DNA of 64,000 nt from positions 58,069 through 122,068 of the forward strand of contig MU405333.1 of NCBI GenBank assembly GCA_022836615.1, read 5' to 3'. The notes under the pieces were generated by a model, which worked only from the letters and a program-made list of their open reading frames with translations, ran no database searches and had not been told where the DNA came from. This document shows positions 22,701 through 34,572 of the stretch, in pieces. Both the position numbers and the translations under genes were made by a program. This stretch comes from Annulohypoxylon bovei var. microspora (lineage: Eukaryota; Ascomycota; Sordariomycetes; Xylariales; Hypoxylaceae). The first letter of the stretch is position 1. Every line of letters starts with the position of its first letter.

Positions 22701-23884
22701 TGTACGGACAGACAGATGAGATTGATCGTCTCCAATTCAAAGTTGGAAAATCCCGTCGTTGGCTGACAGAAAGCCAAAGTGGAGCAGGAGTCACTGCTCT
22801 GATCATTGAAGTACCTATGGTCTTCAGGTACTTGACGGTACGGGGACTAAGGGACTGGGGTGGATTGACTTTCACGCAGGACAGGCCGTCCCAAAAATAA
22901 AGCCAACGCCAATGTAGCACACCCCTGCACCCGCCACGCCGCGTCTGCCCTGTCTGGTCCTGCCTTATGACTGACATCGATGACTATTGGGTGGATTGGG
23001 GAAGAGGAGTGTGACTCCTCGACGACACCACCATCAAAACGCATCCACGTCTATATCCGACGAGGTACGGACCCCAAAACAAGACCAAGTTCTGAAATCA
23101 CCACCAGCGTTAAGGCTAACTAACGACCTAACAACCTACTACGTACATACATACATAACAGCATCCCTCTTCTTACTCCCACTTCTTATTTCTAACCTGC
23201 CTGCCTGCCTACCTACCTCTTGGTCACCCATCTATCCATCTATCCATCATCCGTCCACCTGATTGATTTACAATTATACTTCTGCCATCTACGCTGTTCA
23301 TTCTCATCCTAATTCTCGCCACCCGTTGGTATAAACAGGTTCCAATTCCATTTTATTTTATGCGCATTGGTAGACTCGGCGATTAGACCTTCAGGTACTT
23401 TATTCCGATACCATTGACTAGAACTCACATCCCCGCAAATGGTGGTCCTCGACTCAACATCAATTCACAGTCGCTTTCGTCGCCGCTGCGAGGATTACAT
23501 TACGACTTGAAGACCATCAATCGCTTGTTAATAGTATATTCCTCCAACTTCTCGTGCGGCACTGGGCAGTGTTGTAGCGAGAACAAGGGAATTCTATATA
23601 ACGCCTTATCTCCGAAACCGATCTTGAACTCTTCAATTCTTCCAATTTCTAACACCCGCCATTCTAACATACCATATAACATATATCTACCCGTCTTCTA
23701 TCTCCCATTACCAAACTTCTTCCTCACAAACTCAATCCACCTCAACTCCAGAATCAATCTAATATTCTACGATCGCAATCGCAATCGCATAAGTCGTTAC
23801 TCTTTGGTATTCCATTAACCGATTCGACTTATTACGCAATTAGGTTTCTGCCTGATTTGCCACTTTGCACTCTATCGACCCACA
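16725..23884. other. 7-kb gene desert, rich in CAATTG
   Basis: No gene can be supported. ORFs are 60-146 codons, overlap in several frames and do not join across plausible introns. What is visible: twelve CAATTG palindromes between 18,687 and 22,518; a tandem 18-mer near 19,974-20,009; and repeated GTCGACACA near 22,450-22,475. The last part is the upstream region and 5' leader of the SWIRM gene. A long non-coding RNA or an extended regulatory region is possible but unproven. Confidence 0.5.
19951..20019 (+). repeat. GGCATT/TATCAG minisatellite
   Basis: GGCATTGGCATTGGCATC is followed by two exact tandem copies of GGCATTAGTATCAGTATC and a decaying third. The frame on the minus strand reads as Met/Pro/Ile/Leu repeats, which explains the spurious ORF there. 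Confidence 0.8.
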
Positions 23885-25168
23885 TTGGCAATGGCTGACA
23901 AACTAACGTCGCCAACTCACCCTATTATGAAGTCTGCTCCTACCTTTGGCGTTCAGATTTTAACAAACTCTCCCTCAATTGCTCAACAACGTTCGTACCA
24001 TCAGATGGAGAAGTCGATGGCGTCAATTGGATCTCCCATAGAGCAGGGCCTAAAGAAGCCGCTCGATATTAGCAATCTAATGTCTCCCCCCGAGCCTCCT
24101 CGCTTCGATTCATTCTCCCAGAGACGCGATTCTAATTCCATGGGTCCGACAATTTCTGACGTTCGACGGATGGGACCAATTCCACCTCTCTCGCCTCCTA
24201 TCTCGCCCGCTTCCAAGGCGGTTGATCATTCTGTCGCTGCTATGTCTCCGACGAGCTCTCCCGTGCAGGACCCTATTCTGTATCCCTCGCAAGATGTTAC
24301 TAGCTCACCCCAGCAGCGACCACTCTTCGGCCAGGATGAACCCACCGATATCCGACGAATCGTGGACGAGCATGTCAATGCGCGACCAGCGAATCTCTTC
24401 AGAGAGGCGACTCCCCCGAAGCGAGAGGATTACGAGCTGTTCCTACATTTCAGCTCCCAGGTTATGAAGAATTACTCCAGAGATCCGAAGTCGTGGCTAA
24501 AGCGAGAGCGTCAATTCTTGTTGGTGGACCGCAAAGCTGGAGCGCGCAACAATCAGTTTAAGCTGCAGCCAAAGCCAATCCTTCCCGCCAGGCCGCAACA
24601 GATTCGAAAGGAAACGCAGCGTGCCAAGGCTACGAAGCCCTCTAAGGTCGTGAAGGCGACGCAGTCTCAACCTGCGGCTCCTCGTCCAATTCGATCATAT
24701 CCCGCTCCAGGTTCAGGCCAAACTCCGCGCCAAGCTCCTAAACGCCTACCCAGCGAGACAGCTGATCCTTCGCCACGTCGCGCAGTTGCGCCGAACCGGG
24801 AAGACAAGGACTTTGAGTCCCTTCCAAATTTCTGCCCTCCTACTGATTCGCTCCCGGGCAAGGCCAACAGCCTCAAGGTGGATTGGAAGGGAACTCCCAT
24901 TGATCTGAGCAACGATCCGCATCGCAATCTCCTGCACCCCGACGAGGTTGCGCTCGCTGCCAATCTCCGACTCGATTGCGCTACCTATCTTACGAGTAAG
25001 AGACGGATGTTCGTGAGACGTCGGGAGTGTCTTGGTGTGGGCAAGGAGTTCCGCAAGACGGATGCGCAGCAGGCCTGCAAGATCGACGTCAACAAAGCCT
25101 CCAAACTGTGGACGGCCTTTGACAAGGTCGGTTGGCTTGACAAAGCCTGGATGGGACCCTACATGTAA
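23885..25168 (+). CDS. SWIRM domain-containing protein (Fun19/Laf-like)
   Basis: Single-exon gene of 427 residues. The N-terminal two thirds is disordered and rich in Ser, Pro and Gln (for example IPPLSPPISPAS and SPTSSPVQDP), with basic KxxK patches at about 215-260. The C-terminal ~100 residues form a SWIRM domain: LKVDWKGTPIDLSNDP, LHPDEVALAANLRLDCATYL, RRMFVRRRECL, FRKTDAQQACKIDVNKAS and KLWTAFDKVGWL. SWIRM domains bind DNA or histone tails in chromatin complexes; the fungal Fun19/fission-yeast Laf relatives associate with histone deacetylase complexes, so a nuclear chromatin role is likely. The start has a second in-frame ATG two codons on (MAMADK). The very long, CAATTG-rich upstream region is unusual. 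Confidence 0.85.
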   Translation: MAMADKLTSPTHPIMKSAPTFGVQILTNSPSIAQQRSYHQMEKSMASIGSPIEQGLKKPLDISNLMSPPEPPRFDSFSQRRDSNSMGPTISDVRRMGPIPPLSPPISPASKAVDHSVAAMSPTSSPVQDPILYPSQDVTSSPQQRPLFGQDEPTDIRRIVDEHVNARPANLFREATPPKREDYELFLHFSSQVMKNYSRDPKSWLKRERQFLLVDRKAGARNNQFKLQPKPILPARPQQIRKETQRAKATKPSKVVKATQSQPAAPRPIRSYPAPGSGQTPRQAPKRLPSETADPSPRRAVAPNREDKDFESLPNFCPPTDSLPGKANSLKVDWKGTPIDLSNDPHRNLLHPDEVALAANLRLDCATYLTSKRRMFVRRRECLGVGKEFRKTDAQQACKIDVNKASKLWTAFDKVGWLDKAWMGPYM

Positions 25169-27550
25169 TGGGCACGTCTTCATTTTCTTACCGATCCATC
25201 AGGCATGGATTATGACGTTTGGGAATATCTATCCCACTAACGACTTTTGGGTTTCTATGGATTATTTGGATACTTTATGATTTGTGCATATTTTTGGACA
25301 GGCTTGGGTGGGTCACCCTAATGGCGGTTTGCATTTTGATCACCACATCGATCTCGGCGATACATATTTTTTTCCTTTGTTACCCCGGTTCTACTTGGTT
25401 CGGAAGGTCAACTCATTCAACGGCACCATATCACATGGGAGACAGGTTCGGTTTTCGGCACACAGCATAACAGAATTTCGATGATACCCGGAGTGAGCAG
25501 ATTCCTATCCCCATGGTTACTCCACTCCACACATTTCCCCCTTTCGGTCTATGGGATTCTAGTCGGTTTAGCGGTCATTTAGTTCATTTTGGTTCGGCTT
25601 CGGTCAGGTTAGGCTTTACGCCCCTAAGGATATACCTCTGCATCATGTACGGCGTTATATCGGCCTAGCAGAGTGAGAAGGGATTGTTTTAGGTTTCAAT
25701 GACAGAATGAGAAACTTCGACAGTGGAACGACTCGATGTTTACGGGTTGCCTATGGTATTAGGTTGATCTACGGGATATTGACATATAATAATGCACAGG
25801 CATGGTCTGACCATTCGACAACTTTATCTCGAACGATATCGAAGACATCTACTGATAATTAGTGTCATATTTAGCGTCAGATTTGATAGTTTTCAACTAC
25901 GAATATAACAATAAACACAAACTACTCTCATAGTCTTATACATTCGTGATTGTTCCTACGTAGCTAGGTGACTTACGATAAACTCTTGCGGGCCAGTGGA
26001 CCCAGTAGAAAGCTACGATGAAGACGAAGAGTCCCATTGTGACGCAGTCGCACGTGAAAATGGTTAGATGCAGATATCCAATCTACTTCCCAGCCTTACG
26101 GTACGCTACGAAAGCCGCTGCCGTTCCCGTCCCTTGCTCTAGCGTCGTCGGGCGTGCCGCCCGCCGGATCAGCAGGCGAAGTGGGATTTTACGTAGATCA
26201 CCCTTGCCCTAAACTTGTCCGTGATGTCACCCTGCCTTGCCTCATAGAACCTGGACATACGCGGACGGGTAAACACAACACAAAATTGTACGGTTAACGT
26301 TATGGATGCTGGAATGCTGAGATGCAGAAGCTTGTATCGTCTACCCATACGTGTCCTCGTTCTGGTTTCGGCTGCGGCGTGAGGTCAGCGGACGCACGGC
26401 GTGCATCGCAGCGCAGCGCATATGGGTGGTCGCGCGCTTACATAGGTAGGTACCTAGCTAGGTATGTACCTGCCGTGGCTGTAGGCATTGCGGGCGCTGG
26501 GGATATCCATGCGGCGGGGATGCGGATTGGGGGAGGAGGGATGGGTAAGATGTGGGCAGGCGCTGGGTCCCGAGCGACGGGGCCCCGCAGTGGGCTGGCT
26601 GGGCAGGCTGGGTTGGGTTGAGCTGAGCTGAACGAGTCGTGTCACATCGCGTCGGGAACATGGGTTACCTAGCTGGGTCGGTGACGGTTACATGGATTCT
26701 TTTGTTTGGATAGAAAAAAAAGAAAAAAAAATAGGAAATTAAAAAGGTAGATAAATGTTAGGAAGACGGTTTCCTCTAGTTCATATGGCTATTAGGCATT
26801 AAGAGTTTCAATGAGGAAAATAACACCATTGTGTATGAACTTTACGTCATTGAACTTAGGTACAGTCTTGGTTACATCGATGGGGGCAGCGGCAGTATCT
26901 TGACCTTGACGAGGCTTCGGGAAGAACTTTTCTATTACACAAACTTTGAGACAACGAAGTGCCATTCCGTGTTACACACTCTACTGGCGGTTATCTCAAG
27001 TCCAAGTACATACTTATACCGCGACCGCTTTCACACCTACCATATTATTTTAACTTGCCAGTGTGATGAGATAGGTATCAGGGTATTCTGTCTGATGTCA
27101 TGATATACCAACACCTTATCTACTATTGCGTCGCAGTAGATCGGATCTACGAGCACATGTAACCAAGCAGAATGTAATGGACCTAATAGGGTTGGGTTAG
27201 ATAAGCTCGATACAACGACGCGACGCACGCTGGTCTTGGCGGGAGAGGGTAAATCCTTGCTAGTCAAATGTAAGAAACTTGCAGAAGATTCAGCTTACTG
27301 ACGATCGATAGATCTGTTTAGTTATATCGAAACACGGCACCCGGAAACGATAGTGTGCTTCTCAATTTGATAGATTAAGTTTAGTGGCACTGCCTATTAA
27401 TATTGGTTGACCACCGTGGTAAGAAGAGCGAACGCATGTGATATCTTCAATGGTCTTGTTGATAGACTGGCTAGCCGCACCTCTAGCTAATGCGTGTGCT
27501 TAAATATCTACCTAGGTACTTCATCTTAACAACTCATATCACGCTCTAGT
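25169..27550. other. Intergenic, no supported gene
   Basis: Contains the 3' flank of the SWIRM gene, a GC-rich patch at 26,330-26,640 with weak ORFs on both strands, and CCTAGG/TACC motif clusters near 26,440-26,470. A possible tiny minus-strand exon starting at about 26,038 (MGLFVFIVAFYW...) precedes GTAAGT, but no convincing second exon was found. Confidence 0.4.
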
Positions 27551-28200
27551 TTATTCTCCAGCCGCAAGGGTATATCCACCATCGACAGCCACCGTCTGAC
27601 CGTTCAGGTACTGATTCGCTGCGAAGAACAGCACCGCCTGTGCCATGTCTTCATCCCTGCCAGGCCGCCCTGCCGGTACCTTGCTCTCATAATTCTTGCG
27701 TTCGATGTGGCTCTTTTGATCATCTTTGCTACCCTCCGTCGTCACTAATATGTCCAGTCAGCAGCCTTACATTTATACATATAGGTACCTATAAGTGAAA
27801 TATGATTCGAATTTATGACTCATGAGCGGCTGCAGTCCTAGGCAGTAAGGTACCTACATAAGGCTAAGGAGGAGCTACATAACAAGGCAACGAATAAAGG
27901 AAGGCAATACAAAGCAATGTACTTACTCTCGCTGGGAAAGACCCCCGGCGCGATCGAGTTCACCCGGACCTTCAGCTTGTTCGCCGCGACCTCGGCCGCC
28001 AGCATGCGCGTCAGGTGAACCGCGGCGGCCTTGGACGCATTGTACGCGAAGTGGTGCTGCGCGGTCTTCACCAGGCCGCTGATGGACGAGACGTTGACGA
28101 CGGTGCCGGACCCGCCGCCTGTGACGATGGCGACGTGCCCTTTGAGGTCGAAGAGCTTGTCCTAGGTGAAGGAATCGTTGCGGTTGGTGTGAGATGACAT
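27551..28200 (-). pseudogene. Short-chain dehydrogenase/reductase pseudogene: nonsense codon plus internal deletion
   Basis: On the minus strand an ATG at 28200 begins a normal SDR N-terminus (MSSHTNRNDSFT), but codon 13 (28164-28162) is TAG before DKLFDLKGHVAIVTGGGSG. That cofactor motif then runs straight into TVVNVSSISGL, so the central Rossmann half with the NAG motif, roughly 100 or more residues, is missing. The frame is kept. The catalytic YNASK region, the GT..AG intron (27926 to 27745) and the normal C-terminus (GQTVAVDGGYTLAAGE) remain. Splicing makes a codon of A27927 with TG27744-27743. Intact relatives use NAD(P)H to reduce or oxidise small molecules; this copy cannot fold as an SDR. 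A splice rescue of the TAG is not evident. Confidence 0.8.
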
Positions 28201-29320
28201 TATGGCTTTCTGGATAATGTTCATTGGTTTGGATGTAGATTGATGGAATAGAACGAAGAGCTGATGAGCGATTGAGTGAAGCACCGGCTCGTAGGACTAT
28301 GCCAAACAGCGGTTTCTTATGGTGGGCGATACTTCGAATGACCGGTGAGATCATGACGTCTCGGTGTCTTCATCAAAGTCGAACACTTCATTGTTATGTG
28401 TAATATTGGAAGCTGGGAACCACAAACTCTTGTATTTTCTATTGGCAGCCACTGTTGAGAGGTTTTACAGCAACTACGAAGCTGAAGATGAGGAAGTCAT
28501 GACGGTATTAAGCTCTTTGCCCCCTGGCTAGCCTTTGATTAGAGTTGAATAGGAGCGACAACCGTTCCCGAGACAACTGTCAAAATGAACCTCGGCACAT
28601 ACCTTAGTATGCGCAAAAGCGCAACTATTAGAACGAGATCCCTAGCACAGCTACAGGGAGACATATGTATACCTACTATAAGAGCAGCTATGTGTTCCCA
28701 GAATCCTCATACCTTAGAATCTACCTAAACAAACTGACATTCGTGAAAATTGACGCATCCAAGCGTTTATCGACTTTCTAGATGGAGACAGCTTGCGCTG
28801 ACGACGGCCGTAGAATTCATCCATTTGCAGTCCTCAATTATCGTAAGGCTAAGCCTAACATTGATAGATGAGTATGCTCCTGGCAACTGAACGCCAGGAA
28901 GCAAATGTGGACACGGTGTACGCATTACGCCATCTCTTCAGCCACTTTAGCATTCGGGAGACTGAGGTCTCGAGATACCTGGCTTCCAGCGAAGTAGGCA
29001 CTATGTTAGTCATACTAAGAATGGACACAGGTGAATTAGTTCAACCTAAACCGGAAGATAGAGCCTAATTGCTTGTTGATTGTGCTTTGAGCGTAAATGG
29101 GGATGGAGCAAAGACCGGTATCAACATAGCACTCCCGGAAATACCCCCAGCGTGCTACACTTAGTGGATATTGGTGAGATAGACATCAACGAAGACAAGA
29201 AGCAAACTGAGATCATTCATTGTTCATCGAGTTCTTATTGCTTAATTCATACAGTCATTACCCTTTTTTCATACCCATAATACACACGGCGCTTCGTTGC
29301 GTTAGGAATAACAACACCAC
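28201..29320. other. Intergenic, no gene seen
   Basis: Short ORFs only (28868-29068, 29080-29280), without motifs or splice continuity. It separates the start of the SDR pseudogene from the 3' end of the small CsbD-like gene; both lie on the minus strand. Confidence 0.5.
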
Positions 29321-29698
29321 CTACTGCATATTCTCCGTGTTCTCCGTCTTAGTCCCAGTCGTAGTATGTCTCTGTCCGGACCCCACAGGCATGACTCCCC
29401 TCTTCACAGCCAACCGCTCGTCCTCCGTCTGCATCTTGGCCCGCCCCTTCTCCTCCATGCCCTTGTTGCGCAGCATCGCGCCGGCGGCGGCCTGCAAGCT
29501 GCCGACGCTACCGCTGACCGCGCCGCTGGCGTCGCCTTTCAGCTTCTGCCCGACGGTGGCCGACGGGTTGGTGGTCGGGTCCGCGGACGTGACTAGCGAG
29601 CCGTCGCTCATGATGTTGCTCTTCCCCGCTGAGGAGGTGGAGTGCTGCGTTTGGGCTTCGCGCTGGAGCCCGCTGGTTGGGTTGCCGGTGGATGCCAT
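29321..29698 (-). CDS. Small hydrophilic protein, CsbD-like stress-protein candidate
   Basis: 125 residues from the internal ATG at 29698 (MASTGNPTSGLQRE), chosen over an upstream in-frame Met at 29770 because it begins the low-complexity hydrophilic protein cleanly and lies in an ACAATGG context. The protein is Ala/Gly/Ser/Thr-rich with no hydrophobic segment. The repeated QKLKGDASGAVSGSVGSLQAAAG and NKGMEEKGRAKMQ pattern (in parts) recalls fungal CsbD-like proteins, small stress-induced proteins of unknown mechanism. The coding stretch is distinctly GC-richer than its flanks, which supports it being a real gene. The family call is tentative. Confidence 0.6.
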   Translation of the reverse strand: MASTGNPTSGLQREAQTQHSTSSAGKSNIMSDGSLVTSADPTTNPSATVGQKLKGDASGAVSGSVGSLQAAAGAMLRNKGMEEKGRAKMQTEDERLAVKRGVMPVGSGQRHTTTGTKTENTENMQ

Positions 29699-32600
29699 TG
29701 TGGTGTTTTGGGGAGCTGTTTGGTTTTGAGGTGTGGTTTCTAGGAACGGAAGTTGATAGATGTCGTGCAATATTGGGATTGTTTATTCCAGTTCGACTTT
29801 TGGGACTTTGTGGTAGCAAGTTAGGTACTTTGGTAAGTTAATATTTATGTTGATATGTATTCTGTATTTTATTGTTTGATAGCTGACATAGTGTTGATGT
29901 CATTGTTGCACAGTTGCATAAGGGGATGACGTCACAACGGATTCTGCGCAGTGGTACTTTTCAAAGAGTACTATGTACATTAAGCACATTTAATCCAATT
30001 GAAAGTTAATCTAAAGAACGAGGAGTCTTGATGGATATAATAGGCCTATGATTGTCCTGCAGCGTGCGACGAAGCTTCCAAAGCTCGGTACAAGACTTCG
30101 AAGATCAACATACTTTTGGGAACGACACCTACATACCTAAAACAAGCCATTGTGAATGAATTATTTAGCATTATCTTAGAGACTTACCTATGCGAGTTCA
30201 TAATATGCTCTAATATCGTATTGGTAATCAGTGGTCTTTAAATTAGTCAAACTTGTAGCCATTTTTTATATGGTGAGAATTGTGTACCCACGGGGAAAGC
30301 GATCCATCGTTTCAGGGGAATTGAAAGACCACGGTGCTTGCCGCGCTGCATGAAAACCTACTACCGGCAGAATCCTACGTACCTACCTATATTAGTACAG
30401 AAGGGTCTAGAATTCGAGAGAGAAGAAGACTTTATCCCGACCAAGCAGAACCTCATGACCTCAATAAAGCATGTGCGAGTATGTGTTAATCTTACTGTAT
30501 CGCACTGTAATACTAGCTATCCTAATGATTACTTATCTAAGTAACTCACATGTATTGGGGCGGGCGATGGAAGTTAATTAGATAGTAAGGGGATAATCAT
30601 GCGCACAGTTCATTACAGTAACATTAGCACATGCTCTAGGTAGGTATTTACCTACTTTGACACCATTCCCAAGTGACGTACAAGACTAGTTAAGTGTTTT
30701 CATCAAAGTCGACCTGATTCTAGATACCTCTAGTATTTGCTCTAATAATATTTGACCAATTCTATTAATTGGCCTTAGTAAACTTCGAAGTCATCAGGTA
30801 TGTGGCACAGTGAAATTAGGTTGGCTGTCAAGCAGGGATCGGCACTTCCATATATCAATATAAAATCCACGGCAAGTCGGAATTAAGCTCACAGTGATAG
30901 ATAGGGATAGAAGGGTAGGAGTTTACGGATATTTAAACTTCATAGGTTTTTTAAATGTTTATTTCGTGATTAGGTACTAAAGCCAAGATAATATCCTACC
31001 TACTTAGGGAGTTAAGTATGCATATTGCTCTATTATCTAAAGATTAGCAGTTTCTTTTCGGGAAGTTAGGTCAATTGAACTAATATATGAGGTATGCAGT
31101 TATTTTCTGCTGATAATGTGTTACTTACATTATAATTAAATACACCAGTATCGAAAATGTAGGTACCTACCTCCTATAATAGGAGATATGGATTATCACA
31201 AATTATTAACCTCTAACTAGCTACAGTGACCGGCATTAAGTTTGAAACTTTTTTTTGTACTTCTAAGTGACGCCAAGCCCCTATTCCCAATTCAGACATA
31301 GATTTGAATAGCGTCATAACCCCGGCTATCTCGCATAGGCGCACTTTCAACTCGAATAACTTCATGAATATCTGACTGATTTCTTTTTAACTAGTATCAA
31401 TCAATCAATTAGAAGATTCTCTTTTTAAATATTCAAGCTGCACTATAATAGCTAGCGTTTGTATTTAGATACGATAAGTTCTTTTATCTTTACAAATCTT
31501 GGCGTTGGCAAATGATAGCTAGGGTTGTTAATAGTTTCCTAAAAATAGATATTTGCTTTTTCTTACCATTATTCAACGAGAAGTAGTCCGGGTAAAGTGC
31601 AACAAAATCCATTCAATTCGCCTCGTTAAGCGCTATAATTACCTGCAACTTACCATTTAAATCAATATATATTCAGCAAGTTATTAAGGTGTAAAGTTAA
31701 GAGGTAATTGGTGGTTCTAAGAGGTACGGCTAAGCGCAAAGGAACGTGCCTTTAATTGGTTAATTTTAGGTGGGATCTACATGTCCGAGTTCGGTATAGT
31801 GGATTCGCATAACTTAAGGGTACGAAAAAAAGTTTCAAACTTAATGCCGGTCACTGTACCTACCTACCTATATAAGATATGTCATTGTGCTACTAGAGAC
31901 GTACCACCGCTAAGATATAGGCGCCAGTTATGTACATATTTTACTAAACTAATGTAGGCTCGTTCTGGGAGGCTCCGACCTACCTAGATGGGAGAGCTAT
32001 GAGTCTTAAATATGAAAGTGGGGGGTTGGGCATAGGCAGTATCAGAATTTAATAGGGTCGACGGTGTTGACGTTGTCGTTGATGCTGTCGGTAAGTGGCG
32101 ACATCAGGAGTTTGAATATTCTGGTAAGTTGTAACTAAGCTCACTTTGGGAGGCCCTCGAAAGGATATAAGATCCATGGCTTCACTTTTACCTATGTATA
32201 TCCACGCCTCCAACACACTGGGGTTGCTTGGCTAGCAATAATTCCTCAGGGAGGTTTATAGTATGATTATAAGGCCATGGAAACTCCGGGGTACTGAACA
32301 AAGATCCTCCGTCTCAACTGCTTGATTGGTTATTCCGGTCGTCAGTGAAAAGGCTTTGTATTAGATGGTTTCCACCACGAGAAAGAGCCGCCCCTAGACT
32401 TAGGGGTTCTAAGCATCTCTGACGATCGTCATCAGTCTAGTACCTGCATGATATCTTGAGGTGGCAAATAGATACTTAGGAGACATTTCGTCTATGCTGA
32501 CGAACTTTGGCGTGGGTGACATGTCGTGTACTAACCAGCTAGGTCACCGAGGGTTAGGCGAATGCGACTCGCACCATAGGTACCGGTATAGGATCCATAC

Positions 32601-34572
32601 CGGTATGCAAGCTATTGCGCGATTCCAGCTTCTGGAGTCTTGGAGTAGATAATGCCAGGAAAGGGGATAGGTTATTGTCGATATCTAAGCTCTAATGACT
32701 TAGATTCAAATACATAAAATTGCCGCCTGTTATTTGGCTAGGGCTATGTAACGTCTCGCGCGGTTGGTCTTGACACGCTCTCGCTTCTCGGTAAAAACCG
32801 AGGCGACAACCGATTTGGCGGGATAATGAAATGGATTTTCTGGACAAGCACGTCACTAAATATGATCAAGGGATATAACTGGGGAGAATAGCCGCCGCCT
32901 CGTAGAGCACGGCATGTCCGGAGATACTGAGGTAACGAAACATCCGCTACTGCACCTAGCACGGCTATTGAAGAATCCTGAGGCTGACATGAGGCCGCTT
33001 AGCTGTAACCTACCTACCTAGTCATAGAATGTCTTGGCTTTGAAACATAGTCGATGAAACTGAGTTCGGTTCCGAGTTATAGGCAGGGTAGCCCTACTAG
33101 CTGACAGTAGTTTAATAAACCATCTCGTTCTTGACAGGGGAAGCCTCGGCTTCTACGATGTGTCTCTAGCTACACATAGTATGGCGTCTTTCATTAGTTG
33201 CCTATGCAAAGTGGTTAGTAGGCTGTTTTGGACATGGCTGTAATACTCGGTAGGATGCTATTGGAGTAAATTGGTCAGCACCAGAGCCGAATTTCGTAAT
33301 CTGACATTTTACGAGCAGACTTGAAAGAGAGGAAAGTGTACAATTATAATAGAGGCTCTCTTTTTATTTGGCTCATCTTTACATGACGCGTCTGTCGTCG
33401 TATGGTACTCGTTCCTCTCTGGGAATATTTTTTTATGGTGTGAGGTGCGGTGTTATGGGGCTTGAGGAAGGCCCAGAGAAGCTGACTGCCGCAACTAGTT
33501 AAGCTCATCTGAATCTCATTGCCGGATCGGGCACTAGACGTCGATCAAATGAATATTTCCTATCTTGGCTGTACCAACCCGAATAGGAGATCATAATCCA
33601 AAAATATCATCCAATCGATCAACTTATGTATAAAGTCTTCTTCTGATAAGATCATATCGCAAGCGATTAATTATGAGACGCATGGCAAGGCAGGGATTTA
33701 GCTGGAGCCTAATGCGAAGATCATCTGAAACGGCGTCTCAGCTTAAGAACGTGGTATTCCTACGACTTCATAACCAACGGTTCTGAAGAACTTTAGTATG
33801 GCAGCGGGGACGCCGCTGGGAAATGGCAAGGATATGCCGCCATTGTACTTGGCGAAGATCTCACTAACCTGTACGGCGTAAAGCACACATGTAGGCATAC
33901 AAAATAAGGTCTAGCATCCGGATCGGGGTATGAATTAAGCGTATTACAGCTGATGTTATGCTTATTTTATTGTTAATTATGGTCAAACGCACGTAACATG
34001 TGGCACGACTGAAAGGTGTGCTCGATCAGAAACCAACGCACCTATTCTGGCTATTCCCTTAACGGTCATTTCAACTCCACCTAGCTTTGATTTGGTAATC
34101 AAGGAATTGTACTGTCGATTATTCATGTTAACATGGTCAAAGTCATATGAAAGCCTTTCAATATGGAAAATAAGTTAATGATAGCCCAATCGACCGGTCT
34201 AGCATCACATGAACCACCGAGATAAAGATAATTCAAATTGAGGGAAATGAGTTACCAGCAAAGTTGACGATTTCGTTGATGAATATCCGCCTGAATAGGA
34301 AAGTCTTTTTGAGGAGTGGAGTTGCCATCACGCTTAGCTGTGGCTAAGAGGTGCGATTTTCGCTCTTTTGCAGCTGCAACCACGTGGATACAACATATAG
34401 CCTTCCCCATGAATCCTTTGTTGGACAGGGTTTGTAGTTTGACCCTGCTTTTCGACTTTCTGCCGAAGGACCTAGGAATACTTTATTTCTATAGAACCCT
34501 AGGAAGCCCGGTTCACATGCCCCCTTTCCCTGCTTCACTTGGTCGAACAACTGAACAGTCGCACAACACAAC
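29699..34572. other. Gene-poor 4.9 kb containing a MITE
   Basis: Apart from the element at 31224-31856 nothing codes. Several CCTAGG/TACC clusters occur (near 30,370, 30,640, 31,162 and 33,010), and a short palindrome-like TACCGGTATAGGATCC...ATACCGGTA lies near 32,581-32,605. The final kilobase is the upstream region of the Zn2Cys6 regulator. Confidence 0.5.
31224..31856. mobile_element. 633-bp MITE with 37-bp TIRs and TA target duplication (impala/mimp-like)
   Basis: The left end at 31224 and right end at 31856 are inverted copies over 37 bases with one mismatch (T versus C in the T-run). They start CAGTGACCGGCATTAAG and continue TTTGAAAC plus T7-8 and GTAC. TA flanks both sides (31222-31223 and 31857-31858), the target site used by Tc1/mariner elements. 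The first 23 bases match, position by position, much of the impala/mimp TIR consensus known from Fusarium (CAGTGGG..GCA.). The interior has no ORF of useful size, so the element is non-autonomous and would need a transposase from elsewhere. It is about three times longer than a typical mimp. Confidence 0.88.

Noticed and set aside
25976..26040. Possible tiny minus-strand membrane exon MGLFVFIVAFYW... followed by GTAAGT
   Set aside because: The start context and donor look good, but no downstream exon in a matching phase gives a sensible protein.
26322..26621. GC-rich ORFs on both strands near 26.4 kb
   Set aside because: Composition-driven, no splice continuity and no recognisable domain.
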